A DNA stretch of 64,000 nucleotides from Paralithodes platypus (GCA_032716605.1 CM064580.1:39543518-39607517), one strand, 5' to 3'; numbered from the stretch's first letter, positions 23,195 through 34,164 are shown. Numbers and translations are program-made. Notes: generated by a model from the sequence alone, not told the origin.

Positions 23195-23409
23195 GACCGT
23201 GAGAGAGAGAAAGAGAAAGAGAAAGAGAGAGAGAGAGAGTGAGAGTGTATATATATAATTATATATACAGAGCGATCCTTAAATAATTGTTTTGTAGTAA
23301 CATATAAACAAAGACAAATACACACGGGAAGATGGATAACCAAAACCAAACTAAATAACCAAATTACAACATTAAAAGAGAAATACAATGACAAAAATAC
23401 ACTAAAGCC

Positions 23410-23451
<42 letters not shown>

Positions 23452-23454
23452 TGA

Positions 23455-23513
<59 letters not shown>

Positions 23514-23530
23514 ATAATAATAATAATAAG
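23195..23530. repeat. (GA)n, (AAT)n and (ACT)n microsatellites
   Basis: (GA)n at about 23199-23240; trinucleotide AAT/ATG/ACT run at 23411-23529. Confidence 0.95.
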
Positions 23531-23743
23531 TGGATAAAGCCAGAGGAAGCAGGAACATAAGTACAATTTGATAGGAGTGATACATAAAACAGACATTGGC
23601 TATATGATAATTAGTAAATAATACACCAAAATATGCAACTAAGATAACTAAGATACCTAGATAGACACGAAAGCTGGGAGGAAGATAAGAAGAAATAACA
23701 TTGATCGGAGAAGTATACATAAATGGTAGTAAAAGTGAATGTA

Positions 23744-24165
23744 CAGTCGCGCTAATAAGTGATGACTCGGCACCAAGTATGTTTTCATCAACAATTGGTG
23801 TCGGCAATATCTAAGCTTCATTTCTTCATATCGAGTGAGATATACAAACATGTTCCTACACTTATAACCCAACCTATTCAACATCTGGCAGACATTAATA
23901 CAGCACAGAGCAAGCCAAGCGTAATGACAGCTGAGAAAGTGAGATATACAAACATGTTCCTACACTTATAACCCAACCTATTCAACATCTGGCAGACATT
24001 AATACAGCACAGAGCAAGCCAAACGTAATGACAGCTGAGAAAGTGAGATATACAAACATGTTCCTACACTTATAACCCAACCTATTCAACAGCTGACAGA
24101 CATTAATACAGCACAGAGCAAGCCAAACGTAATGACAGCTGGAACATGACTTATTACCGCGACCG
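23744..24165 (+). mobile_element. H2: Tc1/mariner-like MITE with triplicated core
   Basis: Ends CAGTCGCGCTAATAAGT and ACTTATTACCGCGACCG flanked by TA (23742-23743, 24166-24167), homologous to H1. Inside, a 104-bp unit starting gtgagatatacaaacatg occurs three times (from 23835, 23939 and 24043), against once in H1. Confidence 0.9.
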
Positions 24166-24245
24166 TACAGTGCTACGAAAAGACCCGATCCCTTCTTTCC
24201 TTTGGGGTAATAAGTAGAGGTTTATTGGTCTTGGCTAGACATTAA

Positions 24246-24939
24246 GGGGAGATGGGTCGTTTTTCGGGTCCCCTTTCTCCCACATATGAAACCCCATTTG
24301 TTTTGAGATTAAAAAACGTTCGGCCCATTAGTTTGGCGATTTTAACACCTTTCGCCCCATTTCGTTGTCAATTTAAAGACCTTTCGTGCCACTTAGGTGT
24401 CATTTTATTCTGGCGAGCGATAGCGAGCCTGAAATGTTAAGAGAAACCGGCCTTCGGCCGGGAAATTTTTCTACCGAAAAATGTACACATTTATCTTGAA
24501 GGGGGGTCTAGGGGGTGTTTTCTAATCTTGATAGAGGTCTAGCAAGGAAACTAAGACATTTTAGGAATACATGAATTAAGGGGAGGTTTCTAGTTTGGTC
24601 TCTAGATATCCATCAAGCTTAAGATTGCACCCCCTTGAGCCCCTTTCAAGATAAATTTGTACATTTTTCGGTAGAAATATGTCCCGGCGGAAAGCCGGTT
24701 CCTCTTAAATTACAGGCTCGCTATCGCTCGCCAGGATAAAATCGGCACCTAAATTGCACGAAAGGTATTACAATTGACGGAAACGGGGCGAAAGTTCTTA
24801 AAATCACCAAACTTTTGGGGGCAAACGTCTTAAAATCTCAAAAACAATGGGGCTAACCATGAGGGAGAAAGGGGTCAAGAAAAAAATCCCTCAAGTGGAG
24901 ACCTCCCCTTAATAGACCCCCCAAACGGCCCATCTCCCC
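24246..24939 (-). mobile_element. A9: family A element interrupted by A10
   Basis: Outer TTAA at 24242-24245 and 24940-24943. Left part runs to 'gaatacatgaa', right part resumes 'tagaccccccaaacgg'; the uninterrupted sister A15 reads 'aatgaattaatagaccaa' across this point. Confidence 0.9.
24580..24908 (+). mobile_element. A10: family A element inserted into A9
   Basis: TTAA at 24576-24579 and 24909-24912. Opposite orientation to its host of the same family. Confidence 0.92.
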
Positions 24940-24943
24940 TTAA

Positions 24944-25255
24944 TCACTTAGCACCTGTACTCTGGGATCCATTTTTATTGGTCACGTCTACTGTAAATCT
25001 GTCTGTTTTCATGTGTTCTCTTCACCTCTCCACTTCACCAGTATTCTCACTTTCTCTTCCCTCTACGTCTGTGTTCTCAATTCTTCTCTTCTCCATTGTA
25101 TTAGTTCTTCTCCCTTCTCTTCTCTTCTCTTCTCTTCGTTTTCCCTATTTTCTTTTGTATTTCGTGGGTCAAAACAGGTGTATTGGTTGTAGCCATGGAG
25201 TGTGTAGTAAAGGCCAAGCAATAAAACCAAAGCACCTTTACTTTGGGGTTTGTTT

Positions 25256-25342
<87 letters not shown>

Positions 25343-25481
25343 ACCAGGAAAGTCAATTTTTAACACGTATTACCTTCAGACATCCTCTCTCTTTCTTTAT
25401 GCTGTGTGTGCATAATTTTGTCATGATCATGTATCGTGTTTGGCCATCTGTTAGCATTCTCTCCTCTCTCTGTTGGGTTGA

Positions 25482-25516
<35 letters not shown>

Positions 25517-25560
25517 TGAGTGAAAACAAAAAATAGAATGAGTGAGAGTGTGTGTGTGTG
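24944..25560. repeat. (CT)n and (GT)n microsatellites with spacer
   Basis: (CT)n at 25257-25340, (GT)n at 25483-25513 and 25549-25560. No gene seen in the pyrimidine-rich spacer. Confidence 0.85.
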
Positions 25561-26051
25561 TTACTCAGTTACTTGTTCGTCAAGGGGAATCCACGCAATC
25601 CTGACCGGCTAATCTTCGATATTATCGCGCCTCTTGAACTGGGAATGTATTGCGTGAAATGGGCGTTTTACGTGTTTTATGTACTGTTTGAATTGCTGTG
25701 GAGTGTGTGTAGTCCTGTATTTTAAGCCAATTGTACGACATCGGAAAACGAAGGGCTTAGGGTGGATCTGTATGGTACCATTCTCACTATAGACGGTACC
25801 GTCTCGCCCGAAGGCTTAGGTAGCCATCAGCTTAGGTGAACCATATGATACCCATCTCGCCTTGTACCATTTTTGCGAACCCCAGATGGGACGTCACAAC
25901 GTCGTCCACTTATTCCAGGTACCTATTTACAACTAGGTGAACTGAGGCTAACACATGAAAGGAGACAAGCCCAATTTGTCTCCGCCCGGCCGGGGATTGA
26001 ACCCCCGACCCCTCGTGTGTGAGACGAGAGCTCTACCTACTAGGCTACAGG

Positions 26052-26053
<2 letters not shown>
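25561..26053 (-). mobile_element. SINE 3 copy a, tRNA-Val-like head
   Basis: Read on the minus strand, the head has an A box TAGCCTAGTAGG (26033-26047 region), an anticodon arm CTCGT-CTCACAC-ACGAG whose loop carries a CAC (Val) anticodon, and a B box GGTTCAATCCC (about 25992-26003). A body of about 430 bp follows, ending at 'caagtaactgagtaa'. The head abuts (GT)n. It is a Pol III-type SINE, not a tRNA gene, because the acceptor stem does not close. Confidence 0.85.

Positions 26054-26117
<64 letters not shown>
26054..26117 (+). repeat. (GT)n at the SINE 3a head
   Basis: About 32 GT units directly joined to the SINE head. Confidence 0.97.
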
Positions 26118-26120
<3 letters not shown>

Positions 26121-26399
26121 TGCGGAGTAATGTTGTCGTTTAGCCGATGTGCACGTTCTCTACTGTCTAATTCTGTTTGTATATACAGTAGCTACAGCAT
26201 CGCATTTTTGTTTGTGTGAATGTGGGTAGAGGAGTAACACAAACTTGAGTATATATGGAAGGGCTTTCGAGTGGAAGTGCTTGGGTGTGTTTGCGAGGGA
26301 GTATGTAAGTATATTTAAATTAAAACACATACGCACCCTCAAAAACACTCAACACATCCAAATTTACGAGTGTGTGTGCTTGCAAGTGAGTGAGTGCAT

Positions 26400-26444
<45 letters not shown>
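26400..26444 (+). repeat. (GT)n at the SINE 3b tail
   Basis: (GT)n immediately before the 3' end of SINE 3b (in minus orientation). Confidence 0.95.
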
Positions 26445-26449
<5 letters not shown>

Positions 26450-26935
26450 CAGTTACTTGTTCGTCAAGGGGAATCCACGCAATGCGAGCTAAGCTCATTA
26501 TTATCGCGCCTCCTTAACTGGGAATGTATTGCGTGAAATGCATGTTAAGTGCATGTACTGTTGGAATGGCTGTGGATGTGTGTGTAGTCTGTATTTAGCC
26601 AATTGGCGACATCGGAAACGAAGGCTTAGGGTGGATCTGTATGGTACCATTCTCACTATAGAACGGTACCCACGCTCCTCTCCCGAAGGCTTAGGTAGCC
26701 ATCAGCTTATGTGAAACCTATGATACCCATCTCGCCTTGTACCATTTTTTTGCCAACCCCAGATGGGAGACGTCACAACGTCGTCCATTTATTCCAGGTA
26801 CCTAATTTACAGCTAGGTGAACTGAGGCTAACACATTAAAGGAGACCAGCCCAATTTGTCTCTCCCCCTGCCTGGGATTGAACCCCCGACCCCTCGTGTG
26901 TGAGACGAGAGCTCTACCTACTAGGCTACGGGCTG
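26445..26935 (-). mobile_element. SINE 3 copy b
   Basis: Homologous to copy a over its whole length with small indels. tRNA-like head at about 26875-26935, followed in plus coordinates by GT-rich sequence, as in copy a. Confidence 0.85.
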
Positions 26936-27134
26936 TGAGTGAGTGCGTACGTGTGTGTGTGTTCATGAGTGTGCGTGCGTGAGGAGAGGTTTAAAAGAAT
27001 CCGCGAAAAGAGGAAATGAGTGGCATTATTTAAATTAGTCTGACAGCACCAAAGACCCCTTCAAATGTAATTATTGTCGGTGGAAACAACACGGGTACAC
27101 AAACACAGAAGCCACTCTCACTCTCTGTATATAG

Positions 27135-27138
<4 letters not shown>

Positions 27139-27207
<69 letters not shown>

Positions 27208-27411
27208 NNNNNNNNNNNNNNNNNNNNNNNNNNNNNNNNNNNNNNNNNNNNNNNNNNNNNNNNNNNNNNNNNNNNNNNNNNNNNNNNNNNNNNNNNNNNN
27301 NNNNNNNATTTCAAAGAACAAGAAGGTGAAGACAAGGACACGGTATAAATTATTCTAACTTCAGGCAGAATGAAAGGTAAGAAATCGTCATGCTGCTGAA
27401 GGGGTTAATAA

Positions 27412-27500
<89 letters not shown>
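27139..27500. repeat. (GA)n microsatellites either side of an assembly gap
   Basis: (GA)n at 27139-27207, then N, and a second (GA)n at 27416-27500. Confidence 0.95.
27208..27307. other. Assembly gap, 100 N
   Basis: Exactly 100 N inside a (GA)n tract: a conventional gap of unknown size, so true spacing here is not known. Confidence 0.99.
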
Positions 27501-27503
<3 letters not shown>

Positions 27504-27905
27504 GAGCCTAGATCATTATAATCCTGTCTACTACAATTAGGTGAACACACACTCACACTATATCATATATATATATACACATATGATATAGTGTGAGTGT
27601 ATGTGCTCACCTATTCTGTATCGAACACAGACGGCAAACTAGAGACCAATACAGTATATCCTAATTATATCCGAATATGGTTTCAAAGGTTCAAAGATTC
27701 GAACCAGTGTATATTTATCATGGCTTGTGAGTGTTCAGTACAGACGGCGATAGGGCAATCAATAACTGATAAAGAATGGACAGAAGACGGAATATCATAA
27801 AAACATGTAAATAAAGAGCCAGAAAAGCTAAAGCACAAAATATTCAAAAGCCCGGGGAAAGATATATGAGCAGAGTGATAAGAAACATAAATAACAACTA
27901 GATAA

Positions 27906-28217
27906 CCCTTCCAGTACCGGTGGCGCCCTTTTAACCTTACGCTAGCCACTATTAGACGATTTTATTCAGTTTAAAAAGGGCCTACAGCAATGTACAGGCT
28001 TTCAACTATCTCGCAGTACCATTGTGGCTTCCTTTTAACATTAATCTAGCCACTATTAGACGATTGTATTCAGTTCAAAAAGAGCCTACAGCAATGAACA
28101 TGCTGCGAACGATCTCGCTGTACCCTTTTTACAACCACAGATCTTTCGTAAACTGCACAAAATCGTCTAAATATAGCTACAATAAAAAACAAAAAAACGT
28201 CGCCGGTAGAGGAAGGG
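27906..28217 (+). mobile_element. C5: family C element with duplicated left arm
   Basis: Preceded by ATAA and ends GGAAGGG|TTAA (28218-28221). About 110 bp of the left arm ('cttttaacnttanncta...ctatctcgc') is present twice (27930-28010, 28032-28115). Its uninterrupted ccttttaacattaatctagcc shows the site hit by A1 in C1. Confidence 0.82.
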
Positions 28218-28439
28218 TTAAAGGTGAGGACGTACTAAATAACAGATAAAGAAGAGTGGCTGAAGACAGGTTAGTAAAACACAGATTAAGAGGTAGGACA
28301 GAGACAAGGTACAGGTGGTGAAACAGACAAGGAGAGACCCACGAGATAGAGGATCAAGACAGGCACCACAATGACCGGTGGTGGGGGTGGCGGGGGTGGG
28401 GTGTTGTGTAATGGCTGCGTCCTGTTGGAGAGATTGAAG

Positions 28440-28560
28440 GAGGACATTAAGGCAGGGTTGCCCTGTAAACGAGTGTTCTCCTCCAAAATGCCAAAAAGAG
28501 TGTGACAGAAGCCCCAAAAAAATAATTCAAGGGACGTTGGGATCAAAATACCATCTACTT
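28440..28560 (-). pseudogene. LINE-R 3' fragment
   Basis: On the minus strand it matches the segment after the FFYSTIELWN block of the 37815-38255 remnant (landmarks 'cccaacgtcccttgaat' and 'ggagaacactcgtt'). Confidence 0.55.
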
Positions 28561-28980
28561 ATTCACACACACTCTAACCCGCCCACCCCCCCCACCTCCC
28601 CACACCCCCCCCCCCCCCCCCCCCCCCCTCACTCACTCTCACTCTCTCTCGCTCTTTCTCTCTCTCTCTCTCTCTCTCTCTTGCTCTTTCTCTTTCTCTT
28701 TCTCTCTCTCTCTCTCTCTGAAGTGCCGTGGTTTTCATATGTAAATACTGACCCCTTTCGCCTCCTCTGAGAACCTGACACCAATTGTCCATCTGTTGTT
28801 CTCAAGGCGGGGGTGATATCCTGGGTGGAGGTGGTGAAGGAGGAGAGGAGAGGAGAAAGAGTAGATATAGAACCACAGACGAGAACACGCACGCAACCCA
28901 CCCAAAACCACCAAGAGGAGGAGAGGAAGAGAAGGAAGATACAGGTGGGCAAGAGATGGGTATTACAAAGGATTCTACCC
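28561..28980. repeat. C-run, (CT)n and purine-rich low-complexity DNA
   Basis: Poly-C at about 28608-28627, (CT)n to 28720, then GGA-rich sequence. No gene seen. Confidence 0.85.
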
Positions 28981-28985
28981 GGGAA

Positions 28986-29137
28986 TCTAGTAATCTATTT
29001 TTTACTAATTTCACCACAACCCCAAGCACCTCCAATGAAATTAATGAAAGCATATAAACTGTATGATCCACCAGCATTCGAACCCGGGTTATCACACACA
29101 TATTTGTAGACACCTTAACCATTACACCACCAAGACG
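28986..29137 (-). mobile_element. SINE 1 copy b, uninterrupted
   Basis: Minus strand: head gtcttggtggtgtaatgg, B box GGGTTCGAATGC, tail gtggtgaaattagtaaaaaa. It provides the empty site for A7. Confidence 0.85.
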
Positions 29138-29247
29138 GTACCAGATACCGATACCAGAGCACCAAGAGGCCCGAACTGTTGCCTAAATAAGGAAGTTGTT
29201 AGCGATCGATATTTATCGGTATAAAGCCCCGTGTGACTCTGCCTTAA

Positions 29248-29454
29248 CCCTTACAGTACCGGCGACATCCTTTTCACTTTATTCTGGCTACTATTAGACG
29301 ATTTTATTCAGTTAAAAAAGGGCCTCCAGCAATTAATGGGCATCAAAATATCCCACTTAACCCTTTTTATGACCACAAACCCTTCTTATACTGCATAACA
29401 TCGCATGCATATAGCTAGCAATAATGTAGTAAGACGTCGCCGGTACAGAAGGGG
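29248..29454 (+). mobile_element. C6: intact-looking family C element, 207 bp
   Basis: TTAA (29244-29247), CCCTTACAGTACCGGCGACA ... GACGTCGCCGGTACAGAAGG, TTAG (29455-29458). Best reference copy of the family with the 'tggctactattagacgattt' landmark. Confidence 0.9.
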
Positions 29455-29526
29455 TTAGTAACAAGAGAGCTGGGTTAGTGTCCGGATGTCTGACAGTTTG
29501 TTTACATTGTGTCTCAGTAGGTGTCC

Positions 29527-29735
29527 GGGGGGGGGGGGGGGGGGGGGGGGTGGGGGGGGGGGGGGGGGGGGGGGGGGGGGAAGAGTGGGGGGGGGGAGGG
29601 GGGGGGGGGGGGGGAGAGAGGAGAAGCCTATACTGCATCGATATAAATTAGTCTATCTATCCATCCATCCATCTATCTATCTACCGATCGATCGATCGAT
29701 CGATCGATCCATCTCACTCACTCTCTCTCTCTCTC
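29527..29735 (+). repeat. Long G-run and (ATCT)/(GATC) repeats
   Basis: Interrupted poly-G of about 85 bp (29527-29614), (ATCC/ATCT)n and (GATC)n at 29655-29710, and (CT)n at 29718-29735. G-run lengths are prone to sequencing error. Confidence 0.95.
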
Positions 29736-29997
29736 TGATCGATGACAGGTGTTGACGCTTATCAGTTGGTGTGTGATGGTGCTGATAATCTTTACTCTCG
29801 CAATAATATAATCCACCACCACTATTCACCCATCACCACCACCACTCAGACTCACAAACTATCCTCCTACACCTCTCACCATCATCACCATTATCATACA
29901 CCATCTCCACCATCACTATATTATGAAGGGTGATATGGTGTTACAGCTGATCAGATGGTGTGGTGGTGGTGGTGGTGGTGGTGAAAAACATTACTCT

Positions 29998-30335
29998 CTC
30001 ACCACTTCATTCCTGTTTTCTGGCTAGTATAAAGCCGGTATCACACGAGAGCTTTTATAGTCAACATTCGATAATCAAAATAAATCTGTAGTATTTTGAA
30101 CTGGTATCGGAAACTAGACAGATGATAGATGAATTTAGGTAACCGAAATATTATAAATGTTGACCTCATATGCTGCCAGACCAGTGTTGAGGGAAAAAGC
30201 GCTCGTGTGATACCGGCTTTAGACGATTATACTCAGAATAGGAAGGGTAGATGGTAGTCAGAGGGTTGACTGAGATCGATTTATCGTCTAAAAATAGCCA
30301 GAAAAATGTCAAAAGGCGTCATGAGGTTAGTAAGG
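29998..30335 (+). mobile_element. C13: family C relic interrupted by P
   Basis: 'ttctggctagta' before and 'tagacgattatactcag' after P reconstruct the C landmark; the second arm 'tcgtctaaaaatagccagaa' follows at 30283-30303. Outer ends decayed. Confidence 0.72.
30032..30219 (+). mobile_element. P: TA-flanked MITE, 188 bp
   Basis: Inverted repeats AAGCCGGTATCACACGAGAG and, on the other strand, AAGCCGGTATCACACGAGCG (24 of about 25 bp alike), flanked by TA at 30030-30031 and 30220-30221. Its insertion splits the C landmark. Superfamily open (mariner or Harbinger type). Confidence 0.85.
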
Positions 30336-30489
30336 AAGGATAAGGGGAAGGTGGATCACAAGGAAGAACGTAATTAATATAACAAAGAAGGAACAAGAAG
30401 AATATATTTATATTTATCTGTCAATGTTTCTATCTGTTCATCTATCAATCTATGTCTATCTATATATTCATCCATTTATCCATGTTCGA

Positions 30490-30492
30490 TCC

Positions 30493-30531
<39 letters not shown>

Positions 30532-30532
30532 C
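30490..30532 (+). repeat. (ATCT)n
   Basis: About nine ATCT units. Confidence 0.95.
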
Positions 30533-30611
30533 ATCCATCGCTCCGTTAGTATATAATTTTATTATAAGCTACTCAATCACGAACAAACAGGCTTTCACAC
30601 GTTCGCTTTAA

Positions 30612-30972
30612 GGGGGATTGAACCGGTTTTCTGGACCACTTTCTCCCTCATGTTTAGCCCCATTAGTTTTCGGATTTTAAGATGTTTGCCCCATTAGTTA
30701 GTCGATTTTAAGACCTTTCCCCCATTTCGTCGTCAATATTTAGACCTTTCGTGCTATTTAGATGTCCATTTTTTCCCTGGCGAACGATAGTGAGCCTGTA
30801 ATGTTGGAAGAACCGGCCTTTGGCTGGAACATTTTTCTACCGAAAAATGTACAAATTAATCTAGAATGGGGATCTAATGGATGTTTTTTTTTTAATTTGA
30901 TGGAGGTCTAGGGAGGAAACTAGAAACTAATAAATACATGCAAAAATCGTCCAAAAAATTAACCATCCCCCG
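30612..30972 (-). mobile_element. A11: family A element, 361 bp
   Basis: TTAA at 30608-30611 and 30973-30976. The core is mutated (gcgaacgatagtgagcc). Confidence 0.87.
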
Positions 30973-30999
30973 TTAATAAGAAAAATAAATGCAATAAAT

Positions 31000-31026
31000 T
31001 TCTATCTATCTATCTATCTATCTATA
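31000..31026 (+). repeat. (ATCT)n at the 3' end of a minus-strand LINE
   Basis: Six to seven ATCT units. In minus orientation they form a (GATA)-type tail on the LINE ending at 31027. Confidence 0.85.
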
Positions 31027-32665
31027 TGTTCAGGCCCAATCCCCATTTTGGGGGTAGCCGACTCAAGACAGAGCAAGAACAGGGAAAACACAAAAACAAC
31101 ATAAAACAACAAATAAACACAGATAAAAAGCACAAACTCACACACATCCAGATCACCCAGGGACCAGGGTCACCAAGGTCGCTCCAGCACTCCCCCGGGC
31201 CCCGACCACCCGGAGAGGTTCCGATCTCGGCAGGCAGACATGCAGCGGAGCCAAAGCCACAAGCCCTCCCACCACACTTCCAGGCGCACCCTTCATATTA
31301 ATCGTCTCCCCGGGCCAGGCGCCTGATGGACTATTATCTAGTCCAACTTGCACCCGACCCCTTACTCCAAATGACCACGTGTTCACTCAACTATTCACAA
31401 GCATTCTCCATTCACTCCTGTCCACCACCACTTCCCATGCCTGATCTATAGTCATTCCTCTATCATCCAAAGCCTTTCTTACACAGTCTCTCCATCTCAA
31501 TGGGGGTCTTCCTGCACTTCTATCTCCCCTTGTACCTGACTCACATATTCTCTTTGTAAGCCTTTCATCTCCCATTCGTTCAACATGACCATACCAGCTC
31601 AGCACCCTTCTGTCCACTCTGGCTGACAAATGTTCCTGCGGCCCCACTCTCCTACGTATCTCTTCATTCCTCAATCTGTCTCTACGAATAACTCCACACA
31701 TACTCCTCAAGCAGCTCATCTCCATCACATCCAGCCCTCTTTTCTCCTTTTTCTTCAGAGCCCATGTCTCAGCCCCATACATCACTGTTGGCACAACAAT
31801 TCCTTGATACAGTGCACTTTTTACTTTCACTCCGAGATTTCTCGTCTTCCACATACTTCCTATTGCTCCGAAAACCTTCCTTCCTTCACACACACTCTGT
31901 TTTACCTCCACTTCCACTCCTGCTTATCATTCCTCCTAGATATTTAAAACACTCTACTTGTTCCAATATTTCCCCATCCAGCCTCACATCTAGATTCACC
32001 CTATGCTCTCCCCTATTACACACCATTACTTTACTTTTATTGACGTTCACCTTCAGTTTCCTCCTTCCACAAACCACACCAAACTCTTTGACTACCCGCT
32101 GCAGTTTCTCATCAGAATTCGCCACCAATGCTGTGTCATCAGCGAACAGCAACTGATTCAACTCCCAATCTCTACCATTCTTTCCTACTAAACCCAATCC
32201 TCTTCCCATAGTTCTCCTTTTCACCTCCCTCACCACACCATCCATAAACATATTAAACAGCCATGGTGACATTACACAACCCTGTCGCAAACCTACTTTT
32301 ACCTCAAACCATTCACTTAACTCACCATTTCCTACTCTCACACATGCTCTGCTCCCTTCATAAAAACTCTTAACTGCTTTAACAAATTTCCTCCTATTTC
32401 ATAAATCCTTAACACCTTCCACATTGCTTCACGGTCCACACGATCATACACTTTTTTCAAGTCCATAAAAGCCCAAAATATCTCCTTATGCTTCTCTAAA
32501 TACTTCTCGCATAACTGTCTTACTGCAAACATCTGATCCACGCACCCTCTTCCCTTCCTACTAAACCGCACTGTTCTTCTCCTATTGCAACTTCCGTACA
32601 CTTTATTATCCTCTCTATCAACACCCTGCCATACAGCTTTCCAACCACTGACAATAAACTAAAAT
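31027..32665 (-). mobile_element. Decayed non-LTR retrotransposon (minus strand), 5'-truncated
   Basis: RT sequence at 31387-32660 plus a 3' UTR of about 360 bp down to a GATA-type tail at 31000-31026. The 5' truncation falls next to the large (GA)n at 32704-32911. It belongs to a different lineage from the CR1-like copies: no similarity in the RT text, and motif B is GLRQGC rather than GVPQGS. RTE-like elements often show this form, but the clade is not certain. Confidence 0.85.
31387..32660 (-). pseudogene. Non-LTR reverse transcriptase, four frame pieces
   Basis: In order on the minus strand: LYGRVLIERI and EEQCGLV (about 32530-32660), AFMDLKKVYDRVDREAMW (motif A, 32338-32601), KVGLRQGCVMSPWLFN (motif B) and LLFADDTALVA (catalytic motif C, 31886-32341), then the C-terminal YGAETW, LRSMCGVIRRDRLRNEEIR and LSWYGHVERMGDERLTKR (31387-31917). 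Frames overlap with shifts near 32590, 32340 and 31900, so no single protein is encoded. YDRV keeps the catalytic Asp and FADD is intact. Confidence 0.9.
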
Positions 32666-32699
32666 AAATTTGAAGCGCAAAAATAAATATGATATGGTC

Positions 32700-32703
<4 letters not shown>

Positions 32704-32757
<54 letters not shown>

Positions 32758-32763
32758 CGAGAG

Positions 32764-32794
<31 letters not shown>

Positions 32795-32845
32795 AGAAGA
32801 GAGAGAAAGAGAGAGAGAGGTAGAGAGAGAGAGAGAGAGGAGAGA

Positions 32846-32911
<66 letters not shown>
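32704..32911 (+). repeat. Interrupted (GA)n, about 208 bp
   Basis: GA-rich simple sequence with GGAGA and GAAGA interruptions. Confidence 0.97.
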
Positions 32912-32914
<3 letters not shown>

Positions 32915-32978
32915 TACTGAATACATGTGGGATACTCACACCGAAATTCCGCACACTAACCATTACGCTATCAAGACA
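32912..32978 (-). mobile_element. SINE 2 fragment (tRNA-derived)
   Basis: Minus strand: gtcttgatagcgtaatggtt with A-box-like TAGCGTAATGG, then 'gtatcccacatgtatt'. Same head as at 35724. Confidence 0.6.
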
Positions 32979-33052
32979 GTTAATATATCTGAAAGACAAA
33001 AAATTATGAGACATGATAGCTCTCTCCAATCTGGGTATACATGGAAGATTAA

Positions 33053-33269
33053 CCCCTTCTGTACCGGCGACGTCTGTTTTAGTTTTGTTCTAGCTCTATG
33101 TAGACGACTGTGTGCAACTTGAGAAGGATGTGTGTTAGTAAAAAAGGGTTGGGCGAGATAGTTTGAAGCCTGTTAATTGCTGGAGCCCCTTTTTAAACCG
33201 AATGAAATCCTCTAAATATAACTACAGTGCAATCAATTAAAAAAATCGACATCACCCGCAATGACAGGG
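33053..33269 (+). mobile_element. C7: family C element, 217 bp
   Basis: TTAA at 33049-33052 and 33270-33273; starts CCCTTCTGTACCGGCGACG, ends GCAATGACAGGG. Confidence 0.88.
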
Positions 33270-33297
33270 TTAACTAAACTATAACAAATGACTGATG

Positions 33298-33600
33298 ACG
33301 ATGATTGGGGATGACATGAGATCGACCATAATACACTAACAGTCTATTCATTATCGTTAGGCCAAATATTTTGACCACTAACCTATATAACTCCAAAACG
33401 GTTAGAGTAATCACGCTAACATTTCCATCATTTGGGAAGAGTCAGCCAGGGAATAGGTGTGGATATCTACAGCCCATTTGCTCTAGCCCCTTTTGAGATA
33501 CAGATGTTATAGGATCTATGATATATCGTTATAGGCTCTGGAACAACTGTGGGATCAGGTATAGGGTACAACAAGTCATTCTATAGGCTAATATATCCTT
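33298..33600. repeat. Spacer with dispersed repeat Q, copy 2
   Basis: 33430-33520 resembles 20565-20660 (agagtcagccagggaatagg). No gene. Confidence 0.45.
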
Positions 33601-33607
33601 ATTTTCA

Positions 33608-33990
33608 GGGGAGACGGGTCGGTTTTCTGGACCCCCTTCTTCCTCTTGTTTAGCCCCATTAGTTTTCAGATTTTATGGCGTTCGGCCCATTAATTTGGCA
33701 ATTTTAAGACCATTCATCCCATTTATTTGTCAATATTAAGAATGTTAGTGTTATTTAGGCCTAGGTGTCTCTTTTTTCCTGGCGAGCGATAGCGAGCCTG
33801 TAGTTTTAAGAGAAACCGGACTTCGGCCGGGCCATTTTTCTATCGAAAAATTACAAATTCATCTTGAAGGGGAGTGTAGGGAGTGCTTTTTGTTAAAGCT
33901 TGATGAAGGTCTAGCGAGGAAAATAAAAATATATGAATATATGAATATATGAATATATAAATAAATAGACCAAAAAAATAGCCAATGTCC
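33608..33990 (-). mobile_element. A12: family A element
   Basis: Left site TTCA (decayed TTAA, 33604-33607); right end 'gccaatgtccca' decayed. Core 'ggcgagcgatagcgagcc' intact. Confidence 0.82.
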
Positions 33991-34164
33991 CAATAATCCT
34001 TCTCGCCCTTCTCTCTCTCTCTCATTCCTCACGTTCATGGCAGCAGAAGTTATCATAATTCCATTTTTATTACGGACACCCCTGACAGTGACAAATGTAT
34101 CCTAATTAATCATACCAGACACTTTTATAACTTCAGCAGCAGAACAGGAAATCGGAGTGGAGGA

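Noticed and set aside
25985..26053. Genuine tRNA-Val gene
   Set aside because: A/B boxes and anticodon arm are present, but the acceptor stem does not close and the body continues as a repeated SINE found twice.
28574..29122. Arg/Glu- and Pro-rich overlapping frames
   Set aside because: Low-complexity GA/CT and C-run DNA; both strands are open in several frames.
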